From contig OW203734.1 in NCBI GenBank assembly GCA_934045075.1, forward strand, positions 4,026,269 to 4,090,268: 64,000 nt of DNA, read 5' to 3'. Positions within the stretch are counted from its first letter, which is position 1, and the number at the start of each line of letters is the position of its first letter. The notes beneath the pieces were generated by a model, which was not told where the DNA came from, ran no database searches, and worked only from the letters and a program-made list of their open reading frames with translations. This document shows positions 54,601 through 64,000 of this stretch, piece after piece. The position numbers were made by a program, and so were the translations under genes. The DNA comes from Yponomeuta sedellus (lineage: Eukaryota > Arthropoda > Insecta > Lepidoptera > Yponomeutidae).

Positions 54601-54852
54601 TACATACATGCATACATACATACATAAATACATACATACATACATACATACATACATACATACATACATACATACATACATACATACATACATACATACA
54701 TACATACATACATACATACATACATACATACATACATACATACATACATACATACATACATACATACATACATACATACATACATACATACATACATACA
54801 TACATACATACATACATACATACATACATACATACATACATAAATACATAGA
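54601..54852. repeat. (CATA)n microsatellite at the LINE 3' side
   Basis: About 60 units with a few GCATA and TAAATA variants. It directly borders the 3' tail (GAAA)n of the minus-strand LINE. Confidence 0.95.
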
Positions 54853-54942
54853 AAGAAAGAAAGAAAACATTTATTTAAATTGCCACGAATGCACAAACAT
54901 AAAAAATACACAGTAATGGGGAAGATGAACATCAATTAGGAA

Positions 54943-55027
54943 TTTAAAAACCTATTTAGAGGCTAAAATTTTTTTTTTAAATTTGTTCCTTAGCACGGGT
55001 TAGTGCATTAAAAATAAAAATAGTATA
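54943..55027 (+). mobile_element. SINE-1 fragment with inverted 5' segment and TSD
   Basis: Only the end of the element: TTTAAAAACCTATTTAGAGGC inverted, then forward tail. ATCAATTAGGAA at 54931-54942 and 55028-55039 is a perfect 12 bp duplication; it lies inside the LINE 3' UTR and so is younger than the LINE. Confidence 0.85.
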
Positions 55028-55401
55028 ATCAATTAGGAAGTACAAAAAAACAGTAAAATCTTTTAACAAGCTATTGTGCCTCCGTGGCAAGAAAAAAATG
55101 TCACCAACTCAGCATGCATTGCTGGTGTGTGCTGCGAATAACACATCACCAGCAAAACTGATTTTCAGTTGGGACCGGTTTTTTTTTGTTCCCCGCTACC
55201 CGGTACAATTTACAATAATAATAATACAATACATATTATGGACAATACAATAATAATTGCACATTATAAATATAGTAAAAATACTCGTACATACAAATAA
55301 ATTAAATAAACATAACTAGCAGATATATAAATCCCACAATACATAAACCTGATAACGATACTTATATATATATATACCAATAAAATAAGGGAAGTGCTGG
55401 A

Positions 55402-57500
55402 TTAAGGATAGGACTTCTGCATTTCCAGCAAATACGCTCCAAACTTTCGTCTGAAAGCGTGCCTACCAGTCGCAGCATGGATTGGAGGAGGAATATCATT
55501 CCAGCACTTAGATGCCGCAAATCTGAAACTGCCTCGGAACGCTGCCGTTCGATGCTGTGGTAGAATGGCCCTTACTTTGTAATACCTGGCCTGACTAGAC
55601 CAAGTGAGCTTTTTAAATAAATAAAGAGGGGTCTCATAACGTACAACACCGAACAGCAACGTGGCAAGGTGCAGTTGTCTGCGCGCCTGCATGTTTAGCA
55701 GATTTGCACCGCATAGGTACGGAGTGATGTGGGAGTGTGGGAGCGGGGTGGGATCTGGAAGCAATAGCGTGCACATGCGTTTTGCACACGCTGTATAAGC
55801 CTTTTTGTTCGACCAAGTATGCAACCATGGATGACAACATCACAGTAGTTCAGCCTAGACAATACAAGCGATTCACAAAGGTGGACACGCAAATCCACAC
55901 TTAGGTAATCACGTATACTGTATAGTAACTTAAGACGGTAGAAGCAGTTACTCACAACCCGCACTATGTGCTTCTCAAAGCGCAACTCAGGATCAATAAG
56001 TAGGCCGAGATTACATGCCTCCTCCACCCGTGCTATGGGTTGACCCTCAATAGCTACATAATTTGTCGCAAGGACTTCCAGCGTATTACGAATTTGATTT
56101 TTAGTTCCAAGTACTATGTACTTGGACTTACCAGGATTCAGGACAAGACAGTTCCTTCTCGACCAGGCAGCAATACGATCGAGATCCAAATTTATATTAC
56201 GTACTGCAACAGCTGTGTCCAATGGGGCACTTGACGTGTATAACTGAACGTCGTCAGCGTACAAGTGGTAATGGTCACTACTCTTTATACTATCAGTAAT
56301 ATCGGCACTATACAGTATAAAAAGCAACGGTCCTAAAATGGAACCCTGTGGCACTCCCCGTGTCAGGAGACGTAGGGACGACCACAGCGTCCCACCAGCC
56401 ATTTTCTTAAGTCCGACTGATTGTGCCCGGTCGGTGAGGTAACTGTCAAACCATTTCACCGTAGCTGTATCAAATCCGTAATACGACATCTTCGATAACA
56501 GGAGAGGGATGCTTATGCTGTCGAAAGCCCTAGAAAAATCTAGTAAAACCAGTAGAGTGCTACGGCCAACATCTCTTGCATGAAGAATGTCGTCAACTAC
56601 ATCGAGTAGTGCGGTGACGGTCGATCGACCCTTGCGAAAACCCGACTGCAGTTCTGGCAGAATACTATTGTCCTCTAAGTATTTCGACAGCTGATCACAT
56701 ACCACTCTCTCGAGTATCTTGGATGCACAGGGAAGGATGCTGATGGGACGTAGGTCTGTGAAATGTATAGGAATGGTTTTTTTAGGAAGCGGCGTCACTT
56801 GTGCGATTTTCCAAATTGACGGAAAGGTCATGGTCGTAATGCTAATATTAACAATAGTAGTCAGAATGTCAAGAGTCGTCGGCAAAGTCAGCAATATCAT
56901 GTCAATAGTCACTTGGTCCACTCCCTTTGCACTAGTGCGTATGCCCGTCAGCGCCTTCGCAACTTTCTCAACCGTAACTGGTTGGAGGCTAAAGATCTTG
57001 TCGCCGCAACGCCCAAACTCGTAATATGTCAAGTCTGAAATTGTCACATCAGCATTTCCTGGGACATTGAGGAAGTTCTCGTTTATTTTATCAGGATTGT
57101 CAAAAAATGTTGGCAGCTCGTCATCTTTATTCGCGGGAAGAACTATACGTTTCAAATTCTTCCACAATTGTTTGGAGTCGACGGAGTTGTCGTTTATATA
57201 TTTCTCAAAGTAAGCTCGCTTCTCATTATAGATAGCTTCAATAACGAGATGTTTAAGCTCCAGATAGTACTGCTTATGAGATTCGCGCTTTGTAGATTTA
57301 AATCGGCAATGGGCAGAGTTCCGCAACCGCATCATAAGTCGCACATTATCTGTGAGCCATGGCTTGGGCACCTCTTTGATCACCAGAGATTTAAGAGGGG
57401 CATGTTTGTCAAACAATAAAGTCAGATAGTCATTAAAAGTACTCACCATGTCGTTCACATTGTCCAGTAATTTAATTGAGTCCCAGTCAATTCTACACAA
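55402..57500 (-). pseudogene. LINE ORF2, reverse transcriptase part (one frameshift)
   Basis: Numbered from 57500: LRPISILP near 250, Asp321 in LLDFSRAFDS, GVPQGSILGP near 380, YADD at 414-417. All catalytic residues are intact. Near 55735 the frame shifts by one: the first frame ends at 55695, while the neighbouring frame continues as LNMQARRQLHLATLLFG to a proper end (FAASKCWNDIPPPI, YLLEMQKSYP) at 55402. Confidence 0.85.
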
Positions 57501-57581
57501 GTCATTATTAAATTCAACCAGATTTATGTCTTTTATAGGCCTATAAAATATGCGTTTTGGTCTCGGTTTTTTTTTATGATG

Positions 57582-58247
57582 TCAAGATTTACTAATATAT
57601 GCGTGCCGTCCTAGGTCAGGGTTATGAGTCACAGTAACATTACGAATGCGAGCGTCAGTGCATAAAAGATCTATAGCTGTTTCACTATGGTCCGTGAAAT
57701 GTGTGGGCTGATCTATTATCTGCTTGAGATTTACAGAGTTCAAGAACATTGTCAGGCAGTTTGCGTTAGCGTCAGTCGAATCCAAAAAGTTGATGTTGAA
57801 GTCACCTAGCAAAATCAAACAGTCATAGTTAGAAAAAGAAGTTATCGAGTCAGTAATAGCATCAAAGAAAGTGTCGACATTTAACCATGGTGGTCGGTAT
57901 GCAGTTCCTATTATTATTCGCATACTGTTTACATTCGTCCGAAGCCACATTTGTTCTACGCTAGGTGCTGCAGGCGGGTGCGGACAAGCCCGTACGCTGA
58001 CTCCCTTCTTTACGTAAAAGCCCACGCCGCCGCCGCGCGAGCGCAAAGTGGCGGGGCGCGGTACATGACGCAGTCGGTATCCAGGCACGGCCGGCGCGCG
58101 ACCCTCTTCACCCTCACGAAGCCATGTTTCGTTGATCGCTATTATGTCAGAGTCTGAGTCAGTTATTGCCACTGTTAACTCGTCATGACCTGTGCCAAGT
58201 GAGCCAGCGTTAAATAAACTAACTTTAAACACTTCTTTACGCAGCAT
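57582..58247 (-). pseudogene. LINE ORF2, APE endonuclease part (premature stop)
   Basis: Apurinic-endonuclease-like domain that nicks the target: SLFNAGSL, IIAINETWL (catalytic Glu), YRPPW, LLGDFNI, TAIDLLCTD. The usual terminal SDH reads GRH. TGA at 57582 ends it, but the same frame continues to the RT without shift, so ORF2 is split by this single nonsense change. Confidence 0.85.
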
Positions 58248-58743
58248 AATAAATTATAAAGAAAATTACTCTTACATATACGTATATGAGTATCAACATT
58301 GATAAATATATTACTTGTGATAAATATATAAATAAATACTTTAATTCTGGTATTTTACATGCCGTAAATAAAAGCATAATATTTGTGGTACAGTCGACGA
58401 CAGCAGACCGGTCCACACATCTTTGTTTTAATATTAACTGTAACTTTACGGAGTATAGTGCATCCGTGTAAAGGTCGATGTGCCGCTGACATACTGCACC
58501 ACAATACATGGCATTGCCACAGGGGGACCGGAGTCGTAACAACTGCTTGTTAGTTGCCACGGAGACAGGACAAAAACAAATCTCAACAAAAACAAAACTC
58601 TTACGCTTATAAACGTAGTTACAATTGCATGGTACTATGTAAGACATATAAAGGATTTTTGTACCGCACATCACAAAGAACAAAAATAGTACTAATATTA
58701 GTAACGCCGGGTTCAAAAAGTAGTTTAATACATACATGGCGAG
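58248..58743 (-). other. LINE inter-ORF spacer
   Basis: AT-rich sequence between the ORF1 stop and the ORF2 start. A 166-codon hydrophobic frame crosses it, but its composition is that of noncoding AT-rich DNA. Confidence 0.5.
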
Positions 58744-59250
58744 TTAGACGTTGGGGACTTTAAAAATATCGGCTAGATCCGAGGCCTGTCGGATTCTGTA
58801 CGACGGTTGGCCCTCAGCCCGTCGGACAAGAACGTGACCATCCCGCGTCCATACGTAGCGCCACTCGGCGAGGCGAGCCTGCTCCCGGGCCCTTTGAAAA
58901 AGCTGCCGATTTACTTTTGTGAGCCGCTCATTGACATAAAATCGACGCGGCTCTCCGGCAAGGCCCATATCGGCCGTAGTGGCACCGCGACGCACCCGAG
59001 CTCCGCGGAGGAGTTCGTCACGAGTAGCGCGTCGCGCGAGCCGCACCACGATGGGGCGCGGGGTGCCACTGTCGCTACGCCGCGCACCCATCCGCTCCGC
59101 CCGGACCACATCGCGCTCATCAATATCCACACCAAGCTTCCTGCCGACCAACGTTACCACGTGAAAAATGTTTTCACCAGGACTCTCTACGATATTGTTC
59201 ACCTGGATATCATTGCCGAGGAGATCTTGGTCTCTATCTTGAAGTTCTAA
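58744..59250 (-). pseudogene. LINE ORF1 protein, C-terminal part
   Basis: LINE ORF1 proteins bind element RNA. Visible: ELQDRDQDLLGNDIQVN, LGVDIDERDVVRAERMG, RPIVVRLARRATRDELL, RFYVNERLTKVNRQLF, EWRYVWTRDGHVLVRR. This C-terminal fold resembles domains shared by lepidopteran LINE ORF1 proteins and, as I recall, the baculovirus FP family. The N-terminal part is absent: upstream the frame runs into a (TATG)n array. Confidence 0.75.
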
Positions 59251-59260
59251 CTTAAGACCA

Positions 59261-59475
59261 ACATACATACATACATACATACGTACGTACGTACGTACGT
59301 ACGTACGTACGTACGTACGTACGTACATACATACATACATACATACATACATACATACATACATACATACATACATACATACATACATACATACATACAT
59401 ACATACATACATACATACATACATACATACATACATACATACATACATACATACATACATACATACATACATACA

Positions 59476-59505
<30 letters not shown>
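59261..59505. repeat. (CATA)n microsatellite with (CGTA)n block, LINE 5' side
   Basis: CATA units enclose about eleven CGTA units at 59281-59325. It stays open in all three minus frames, so it looks fused to ORF1. Confidence 0.95.
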
Positions 59506-59506
<1 letters not shown>

Positions 59507-59844
59507 CTTTCCTTTTGCTAATACATCCCCCCCCCCTTTTTGGTCGATATATGTCCTCCCTTACTAGCCCTTCGACTCACATTCGCAATATATATTTGTT
59601 TCGTCAATCTTTCTCCCTTCATCCTCTCCACATGTTCAAACCAACGCAACATTCTTTTAATACTTTGATAATAGCCCTTAAACCTCAGGTCAACTGCTTA
59701 AGCTAAACTCGATGAAGTACTCGGAACGTAAGCCAGCCGGCGTCAGCTATTCTGGACACAAATGTTCACGCTAATGAGGTATTCATACGGACTACTCTGT
59801 GGCCCGACGTTGAGTGGGCACATTCAGAAGACCCACGCTTTGAG

Positions 59845-60185
59845 GAAGCGCTCGTGGCCTAGGCGAACCGAGTGGTTGGAACACTTGAGTTAAGCTACAA
59901 CAGGCACGGTCAGGTGCAGGATGGGTGACCGTCCCGTGACTACCGCTAGTGGCAATTTTCCGAGCGCTTCCCTGCTTCGCAAGGCACGTTAAGCCATGTA
60001 ATGGCAGTCGTTAAGCCATGTCAGAGGCCTTATGGGCGGCTTGATAACTTCTGACGGTAGGGCCCACCATTGTCTTACAATCCTCCACCAACCCGGACTT
60101 GGCCCCCGTGGTGGAGTAAGGCATAATCTTCCTGCGATGCAGGAAGAGACCCGTGACCCAGGGGGACACACGAGGGTTGATAACG
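59845..60185 (+). mobile_element. 5S-like SINE with internal deletion and TSD
   Basis: Complete ends, but the region between GCACGTTAAGCC and ATGTAATGGC is deleted. ACGCTTTGAG at 59835-59844 and 60186-60195. Confidence 0.85.
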
Positions 60186-60228
60186 ACGCTTTGAGTTTAT
60201 GTCACCGGCATCAATCAGCCACAAGAAG

Positions 60229-60490
60229 TCCACTGCTGGACTTAGGTCGTCTCCAAGGATTTCCAAAAGGACTGGTTAGAAGCGGCTTGAATCGATTGTC
60301 TTCTTGTCACCTGGATGAGTTCCTCTGTCCATCTTGTGGCTGGTCGTCCTACCCTACGCTTGCCGATATATTATGGTCTCTATTCGAGAACTTTTCAGCC
60401 CATCGGCGATCAGTTCTGCGTGCTATGTGCCCCGAACACCGCCACTTCAACTCACTACTGAGTGACAGTTGTTTTTCTTTGATAGCTCAA
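60229..60490 (-). pseudogene. RTE-like ORF2 C-terminal fragment (second lineage)
   Basis: Minus strand reads GHIARRTDRRWAEKF and, after frameshifts, an SVGRTT segment and LEILGDDLSPAVDFLW. Related to, but distinct from, the RTE ends elsewhere in the window. Confidence 0.6.
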
Positions 60491-60494
60491 TGAC

Positions 60495-60983
60495 AGCATT
60501 GGTTGATCTACTAGTATATCGATATCAACCGAGATATTTGATTTATATTGGGTTATATTTTTAAAATTAGATTGTACAACGAATTAGGCTAAACTGTAAT
60601 GTTGCACAATTTTTGTAATAAATAAAATAAAAAAAAAAATTTTAAGGACAACTGTTGTCCTTAAAATATTAAACAAAAAATAGAAAGTATAAACAATATT
60701 TGAACGTGTAGTGTGGCCAGTGAATGAAAACTCCAATGTCATAAGAACTGGTAGATTTATTCTATGGTAACACTCAACTTAAGTAACATGGTATTGTTAT
60801 AGTAATAGGATAGGTAACCTAGTATAGAACCTAGGGCTGACTGCGTGGCTATCGCACCCTGATGTTCTCCTAGCTTGCTAACACCTGAGGACTGCGGAGC
60901 TATCGCACAGATGCAGCGACCTGACTTTGAGCAGACTGCGGAGCTATCGTACTCATTGCCAGCTGGCTATCGAATGAATCTCT
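60495..60983. other. Gene-free stretch with short palindrome
   Basis: AATAAATAAAATAAAAAAAAA near 60620, then an ATTTTAAGGACAAC palindrome (60638-60668). GACTGCGGAGCTATCG occurs twice near 60893 and 60938. No gene. Confidence 0.4.
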
Positions 60984-60984
60984 G

Positions 60985-61420
60985 CTTTTTTTTTTTTTAA
61001 CCCTATAAAGGGCACCCTCCGGAGGGCACGGGGGAGGGAGGTGGTGAATGCTCATGCATAACAGCACGGACCCGGCCGTGCTGCCAATGTGGGACTCACA
61101 AGAAGTGCGCCTACCCACTAAACACCACCTTGGGAATGGTTTTGGTCCTAAAGACCCCTAAACCCACATCGGGAGCGACCCCCCTCGAGGCCGAGGAGGG
61201 CGCACAGCGGAGCTCCCTAGCGGAGCGTCCGCTTAGAAGAGTTTATATTACAAAACTGCTATGAAAGAGCAGTGCCCCCCCTAGGGGGGACACTGGCAGA
61301 GGTGGGGGGCGCGGCTGACTGGGACCGAGCCTCTAAGAGCTGCTGCCGTGCGCCCGTTTATATACGCTCCTCGCGTGTAGCTGTGTGCGGGCTGCCGTAT
61401 AAGCACAGTAGGGCATCAAT
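60985..61420 (-). mobile_element. GC-rich retroelement remnant with poly(A) on minus strand
   Basis: T13 at 60987 is a poly(A) tail read on the minus strand, preceded by CCGGAGGGTGCCCTTTATAGG. The body is GC-rich with no intact ORF. Probably a LINE 3' region. Confidence 0.4.
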
Positions 61421-61704
61421 GTGCACTGTTTTACATTAGCGATAATTAATTAATAATACTGTTTTTCACAGGACAACGAACATTTTCTCAAAATATAGCT
61501 CACGGTCCTAAAACCACCCTGTATATGCAGGACTTTAGTCGTGACAATAAAGGCCATTAGTTAAACACAGAAGTGGTCCTTTCTTGTCTAGTTATTTATT
61601 TTCTTCTTCCAGCAACGTTCGCTGTGGTCGACGGAAGTTTTTTCCGGGAACTATCTACCTTGCTTCTTAATTCAGGGTTATAATGAGACTTTAGTAATTA
61701 TATT

Positions 61705-61912
61705 CTTTTTTTATGCACTAACCCGTGCTAAGGACAATTTAAAAAACCTATTTAGAGGCTAATAATTCCACGCATGCCGGGATTCGAACCCGCGACCTCT
61801 GGCTATCCGTGCTAGCGCTCTTTCCAACTGAGCTAATGGGCGACTCACCGGCATCAGTGAAATTTCAAACCTCTTTACAATATTCTCTGTTTTACGTACA
61901 GTTATTCTAAAT
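61705..61912 (-). mobile_element. SINE-1 copy, complete
   Basis: Reversed full element: tail (ATGCACTAACCCGTGC), head 61768-61842, leader ending TACGTA. Confidence 0.9.
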
Positions 61913-62039
61913 AGGTACTCTAAATAGGTTACTACCTACTTATTCTTTCGAGGGAATCGAAATTTAGAGGGTACTTTTAACATAACATCTAAATACAGGC
62001 ACATACATTGCTTCTGGCCCAACACTAGGACACCCTGTG

Positions 62040-62175
62040 TCGTGGGATCTAGAAACAACGACAAACATATAAACATCCAAGACCTGAGGTTTTGTTCTTT
62101 TTGTCCCCAGCCGGGGTTCGAACACAGGACCTCTCGCATGGTATGCAGATGCGCTACCGCTACTCCATAGAGGTC
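62040..62175 (-). mobile_element. tRNA-derived SINE, divergent (SINE-2-like)
   Basis: On the minus strand TAGCGGTAGCGCATCTGC and TGTTCGAACCCCGGCTGGGG form a head, followed by a tail with CAGGTCTTGGATG. Confidence 0.5.
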
Positions 62176-62847
62176 GTCGAAATTTCGTAGAAATTTAGCA
62201 AGTAACACCGTCTTACCCTGCGTTCCGAGATGCGATGAAATCGACCAAATTTAGTAGTCCCAAAGTATCTCGCACGAAATAGGGTTTTAATGCCTACAGC
62301 ACTTACATGGATTGGCACTGTAATCGATTTCATCGCGTCTCGGTACACACCATTACGCTGTAATGTAAGGAAAAATCTGAGTAAGAACATGACGATATTT
62401 TCTATGCGTTTCTAGCGCTTGTGTGCACCGAATCAGGGCTTCTGACGACGCGGATAATCTCTCACACGAAAAACTTTTATTCCCTCCCACACGGACTGTA
62501 TTACCGCTGTGTTTTCAGCTGGAATATCTCTCTCTGGTTGAGAGAACGCGCTATTGAGCAATTGTGTTAATTGTTCAGGAGATTAGCGGCTTCAGTAACC
62601 ATTACTTCAGAACTGGATCGAGGTTGGAGCGTCGAACTGTGAAAAATAAGAAGTTAAGTCTGTGAAAAAGTAGGTTTTCCTTCCGTATTCCGTAGCAGTG
62701 GTTGCCTCAAAAACTGCAGGGATTGGTATATACATCTGATCAGTTCAGAAATGTTTAGCCTACTGTATCATTAAATTGATATTGTATGGAATCAGGCGTT
62801 ACTTTGCGGAAATCCATAATAGCATTAAAATGTGAAAATTACTTTGC

Positions 62848-63068
62848 TAAATTCCGCCAAAAATCCCACAAGCACCATGCGGTTAGTTAATGCACCGCCC
62901 TCCCTCCCACTTTTTCAAGCAGAAGCAAGACCCGAACACACAACCACAGACACCAATACTTGTGCCAAAAAATACGCAACACGTTTCGCCTCTTACACGA
63001 GGCATCCTAAGGTTTACGAGCCAGGCTCGTGAGCCAGTGAGTGGTGCTTGTGGGATTTTTGGCGGAAT
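62848..63068. mobile_element. TIR element, second copy of 24294 family
   Basis: Ends TTCCGCCAAAAATCCCACAAG and its reverse; the core has decayed (CTTAGGA for CTGAGGA, GAAACGTGTT for GAAACGCGTC). Confidence 0.65.
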
Positions 63069-63104
63069 TTCGGAAAGGGATTTTCGCATTTTTAAGTCAA
63101 TAAT

Positions 63105-63191
63105 TGAGATGATTTATACAGCGTCCAGTGGCACCATTCCTCACACTAGATAGGTGGAGGGACCACGCGGACGCAGTTGTGCCTGGGATAT
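63105..63191 (-). mobile_element. SINE-3 distal tail
   Basis: Reversed: AGCGTCCAGTGGCACC, AGGGACCACGCGGACGCAG. Confidence 0.6.
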
Positions 63192-63212
63192 TTTTTTTAA
63201 CTTTAGGCTTAG

Positions 63213-63456
63213 GCTTCGTTATCAACCCTTGTATGTCCCCACTGCTGGGGCACGGGTCTCTTCCTGCATTGCAGGAAGGTTAGGCCATACTCCACCACGG
63301 GGGCCAAGTCCGGGTTGGTGGAGGATTGTAAGACAGTGGCGGGCCTTACTGTCAGAAGTTATCAAGCCGCTCATAAGGCCTCTGACATGGCTTAACGACT
63401 GCTATTACATGACAGGCGGCACCAACAACTTAACGTGCCTTGCGAAGCACGGAAGC
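63213..63456 (-). mobile_element. 5S-like SINE, 3' part
   Basis: Reversed from TTATCAACCCTTGTATGTCC to GCGAAGCACGGAAGC; the 5S-like head is missing. Confidence 0.85.
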
Positions 63457-63459
63457 TTA

Positions 63460-63690
63460 GGCTTGCCCAGCGTCAATACCATCCTGACAACTTAGTCAGC
63501 CTAGCTCACAAGGAAGACTAGTTAATACGTGCGGAGCCAACCATGCCTCGGGTTTCCTCGATGTTCTCCAATGTTCTCCTTCACAGTTAGCGTGTGGTAC
63601 TTTTCATACGAATTCGAAGATGTACGTAACTTTGAAAATAAACAAACTCATGCCTGCACTGGGGATCGAACCTGAGTGTCTCGAGAATAA
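63460..63690 (-). mobile_element. SINE-3 copy
   Basis: Reversed middle and head: CTTGCCCAGCGTCAATACC, GGGTTTCCTCGATGTTCTCC (with a CTCCAATGTT duplication), ACTGGGGATCGAACCTGAG. Confidence 0.65.
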
Positions 63691-63984
63691 TTGTGTGGAC
63701 TTCCGAGTCCACACATTAACGACTTTTACGCGATAATGTGCAAGCGCGGCGCGTCACTCGTGCGCAGGGTGCGGGCCAGTCGCAACACCATCCTGGCTAT
63801 GCTCGCCGATAAGGTAGATTGTGCCTACATAAACCATTGTTGCCGTCTTCAAGTAGCGAGCAATGAGTGCCCTATAGTTATAGTAAATAACAATATGTAC
63901 TAACACTAGAATAAGATTACTAACAAATTTGTATGAATTTTGATATTTGAAATAAATGAATTGAATTGAATTGAATTGAATTAA
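63691..63984 (+). pseudogene. LINE RT C-terminal fragment with (GAATT)n tail
   Basis: Reads INDFYAIMCKRGASLVRRVR and NTILAMLADKVDCAYINH, stop at 63901, then a short 3' UTR with GAAATAAATGAATTG and a pentamer tail. Same LINE type as 1288-1560. The tail resembles that at 6110-6145. Confidence 0.7.
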
Positions 63985-64000
63985 CTTGCTTTTGGCCTAC

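Larger units (their letters stand above)
54860..59258 (-). mobile_element. Two-ORF LINE, nearly complete
   Basis: Contains in transcription order ORF1 (59250-58744), a ~500 bp spacer, ORF2 with endonuclease and RT (58247-55402), and a 3' UTR ending ATTTAAATAAATG then (TTTC)n near 54860. One in-frame stop and one frameshift disable ORF2. Both ends touch (CATA)n arrays. Its 3' UTR holds a SINE-1 insertion. Confidence 0.85.

Noticed and set aside
54502..54935. Frames of MYVC/HTYI repeats over (CATA)n arrays (also 2791, 59247)
   Set aside because: Products of a stop-free tetranucleotide repeat, open in several frames on both strands.
58237..58737. 166-codon hydrophobic frame
   Set aside because: It lies exactly in the LINE inter-ORF spacer and has AT-rich composition.

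Overview
This is a repeat-dense nuclear window from an insect, most probably a moth or butterfly (Lepidoptera). That inference rests on the repeat types (several tRNA-derived SINEs, a 5S-rRNA-like SINE, RTE- and Jockey-type LINE fragments, Helitron-like pieces ending in CTAGT, Penelope-like fragments, many foldback elements) and on a midgut-type chymotrypsin-like protease with spliced exons. No bacterial-style operons, rRNA genes, functional tRNA genes or CRISPR arrays are seen.

Host genes are few and split into short exons. (1) A chymotrypsin-like serine protease lies on the minus strand, 42020 down to 32009. Five exons (180, 268, 99, 179 and 105 coding bases) join in consistent phases into 276 codons with signal peptide, activation site, full catalytic triad and three disulfide pairs. 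Its four introns are packed with transposons. (2) A THAP-domain gene lies on the minus strand, about 13861 to 12339, as six candidate exons; the THAP domain is built by two of them and one internal junction does not keep frame. (3) Weak exon-like segments of an unidentified minus-strand gene lie between 45493 and 46620.

Mobile DNA dominates the rest. Three larger LINE copies are present: a 5'-truncated copy with an intact 697-codon reverse transcriptase frame (25013-27192), a broken copy inside intron 1 of the protease (39179-41057), and a nearly complete two-ORF element on the minus strand (about 59258 down to 54860), which lies between two (CATA)n arrays. About sixteen full or partial copies of one tRNA-derived SINE (SINE-1) occur; five of them have an inverted 5' segment, and four of those five lie between direct repeats, so they look like single insertions. 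About seventeen copies or fragments of a ~370 bp SINE whose 5' end resembles 5S rRNA are present, five of them full length with target-site duplications.

Layout: 1-12 kb nested SINE, LINE, RTE and MITE debris; 12.3-13.9 kb THAP gene; 14-24.5 kb SINEs, Penelope-derived hairpins, minisatellites; 25-27.4 kb LINE; 27.5-32 kb SINEs and a mariner-type MITE; 32-42 kb protease gene; 42-49 kb TIR elements, SINEs and possible exons; 49.5-52.2 kb a very large (CCTGT)n array with an exact internal duplication; 52.5-60 kb RTE debris and the two-ORF LINE; 60-64 kb further SINEs and LINE ends.
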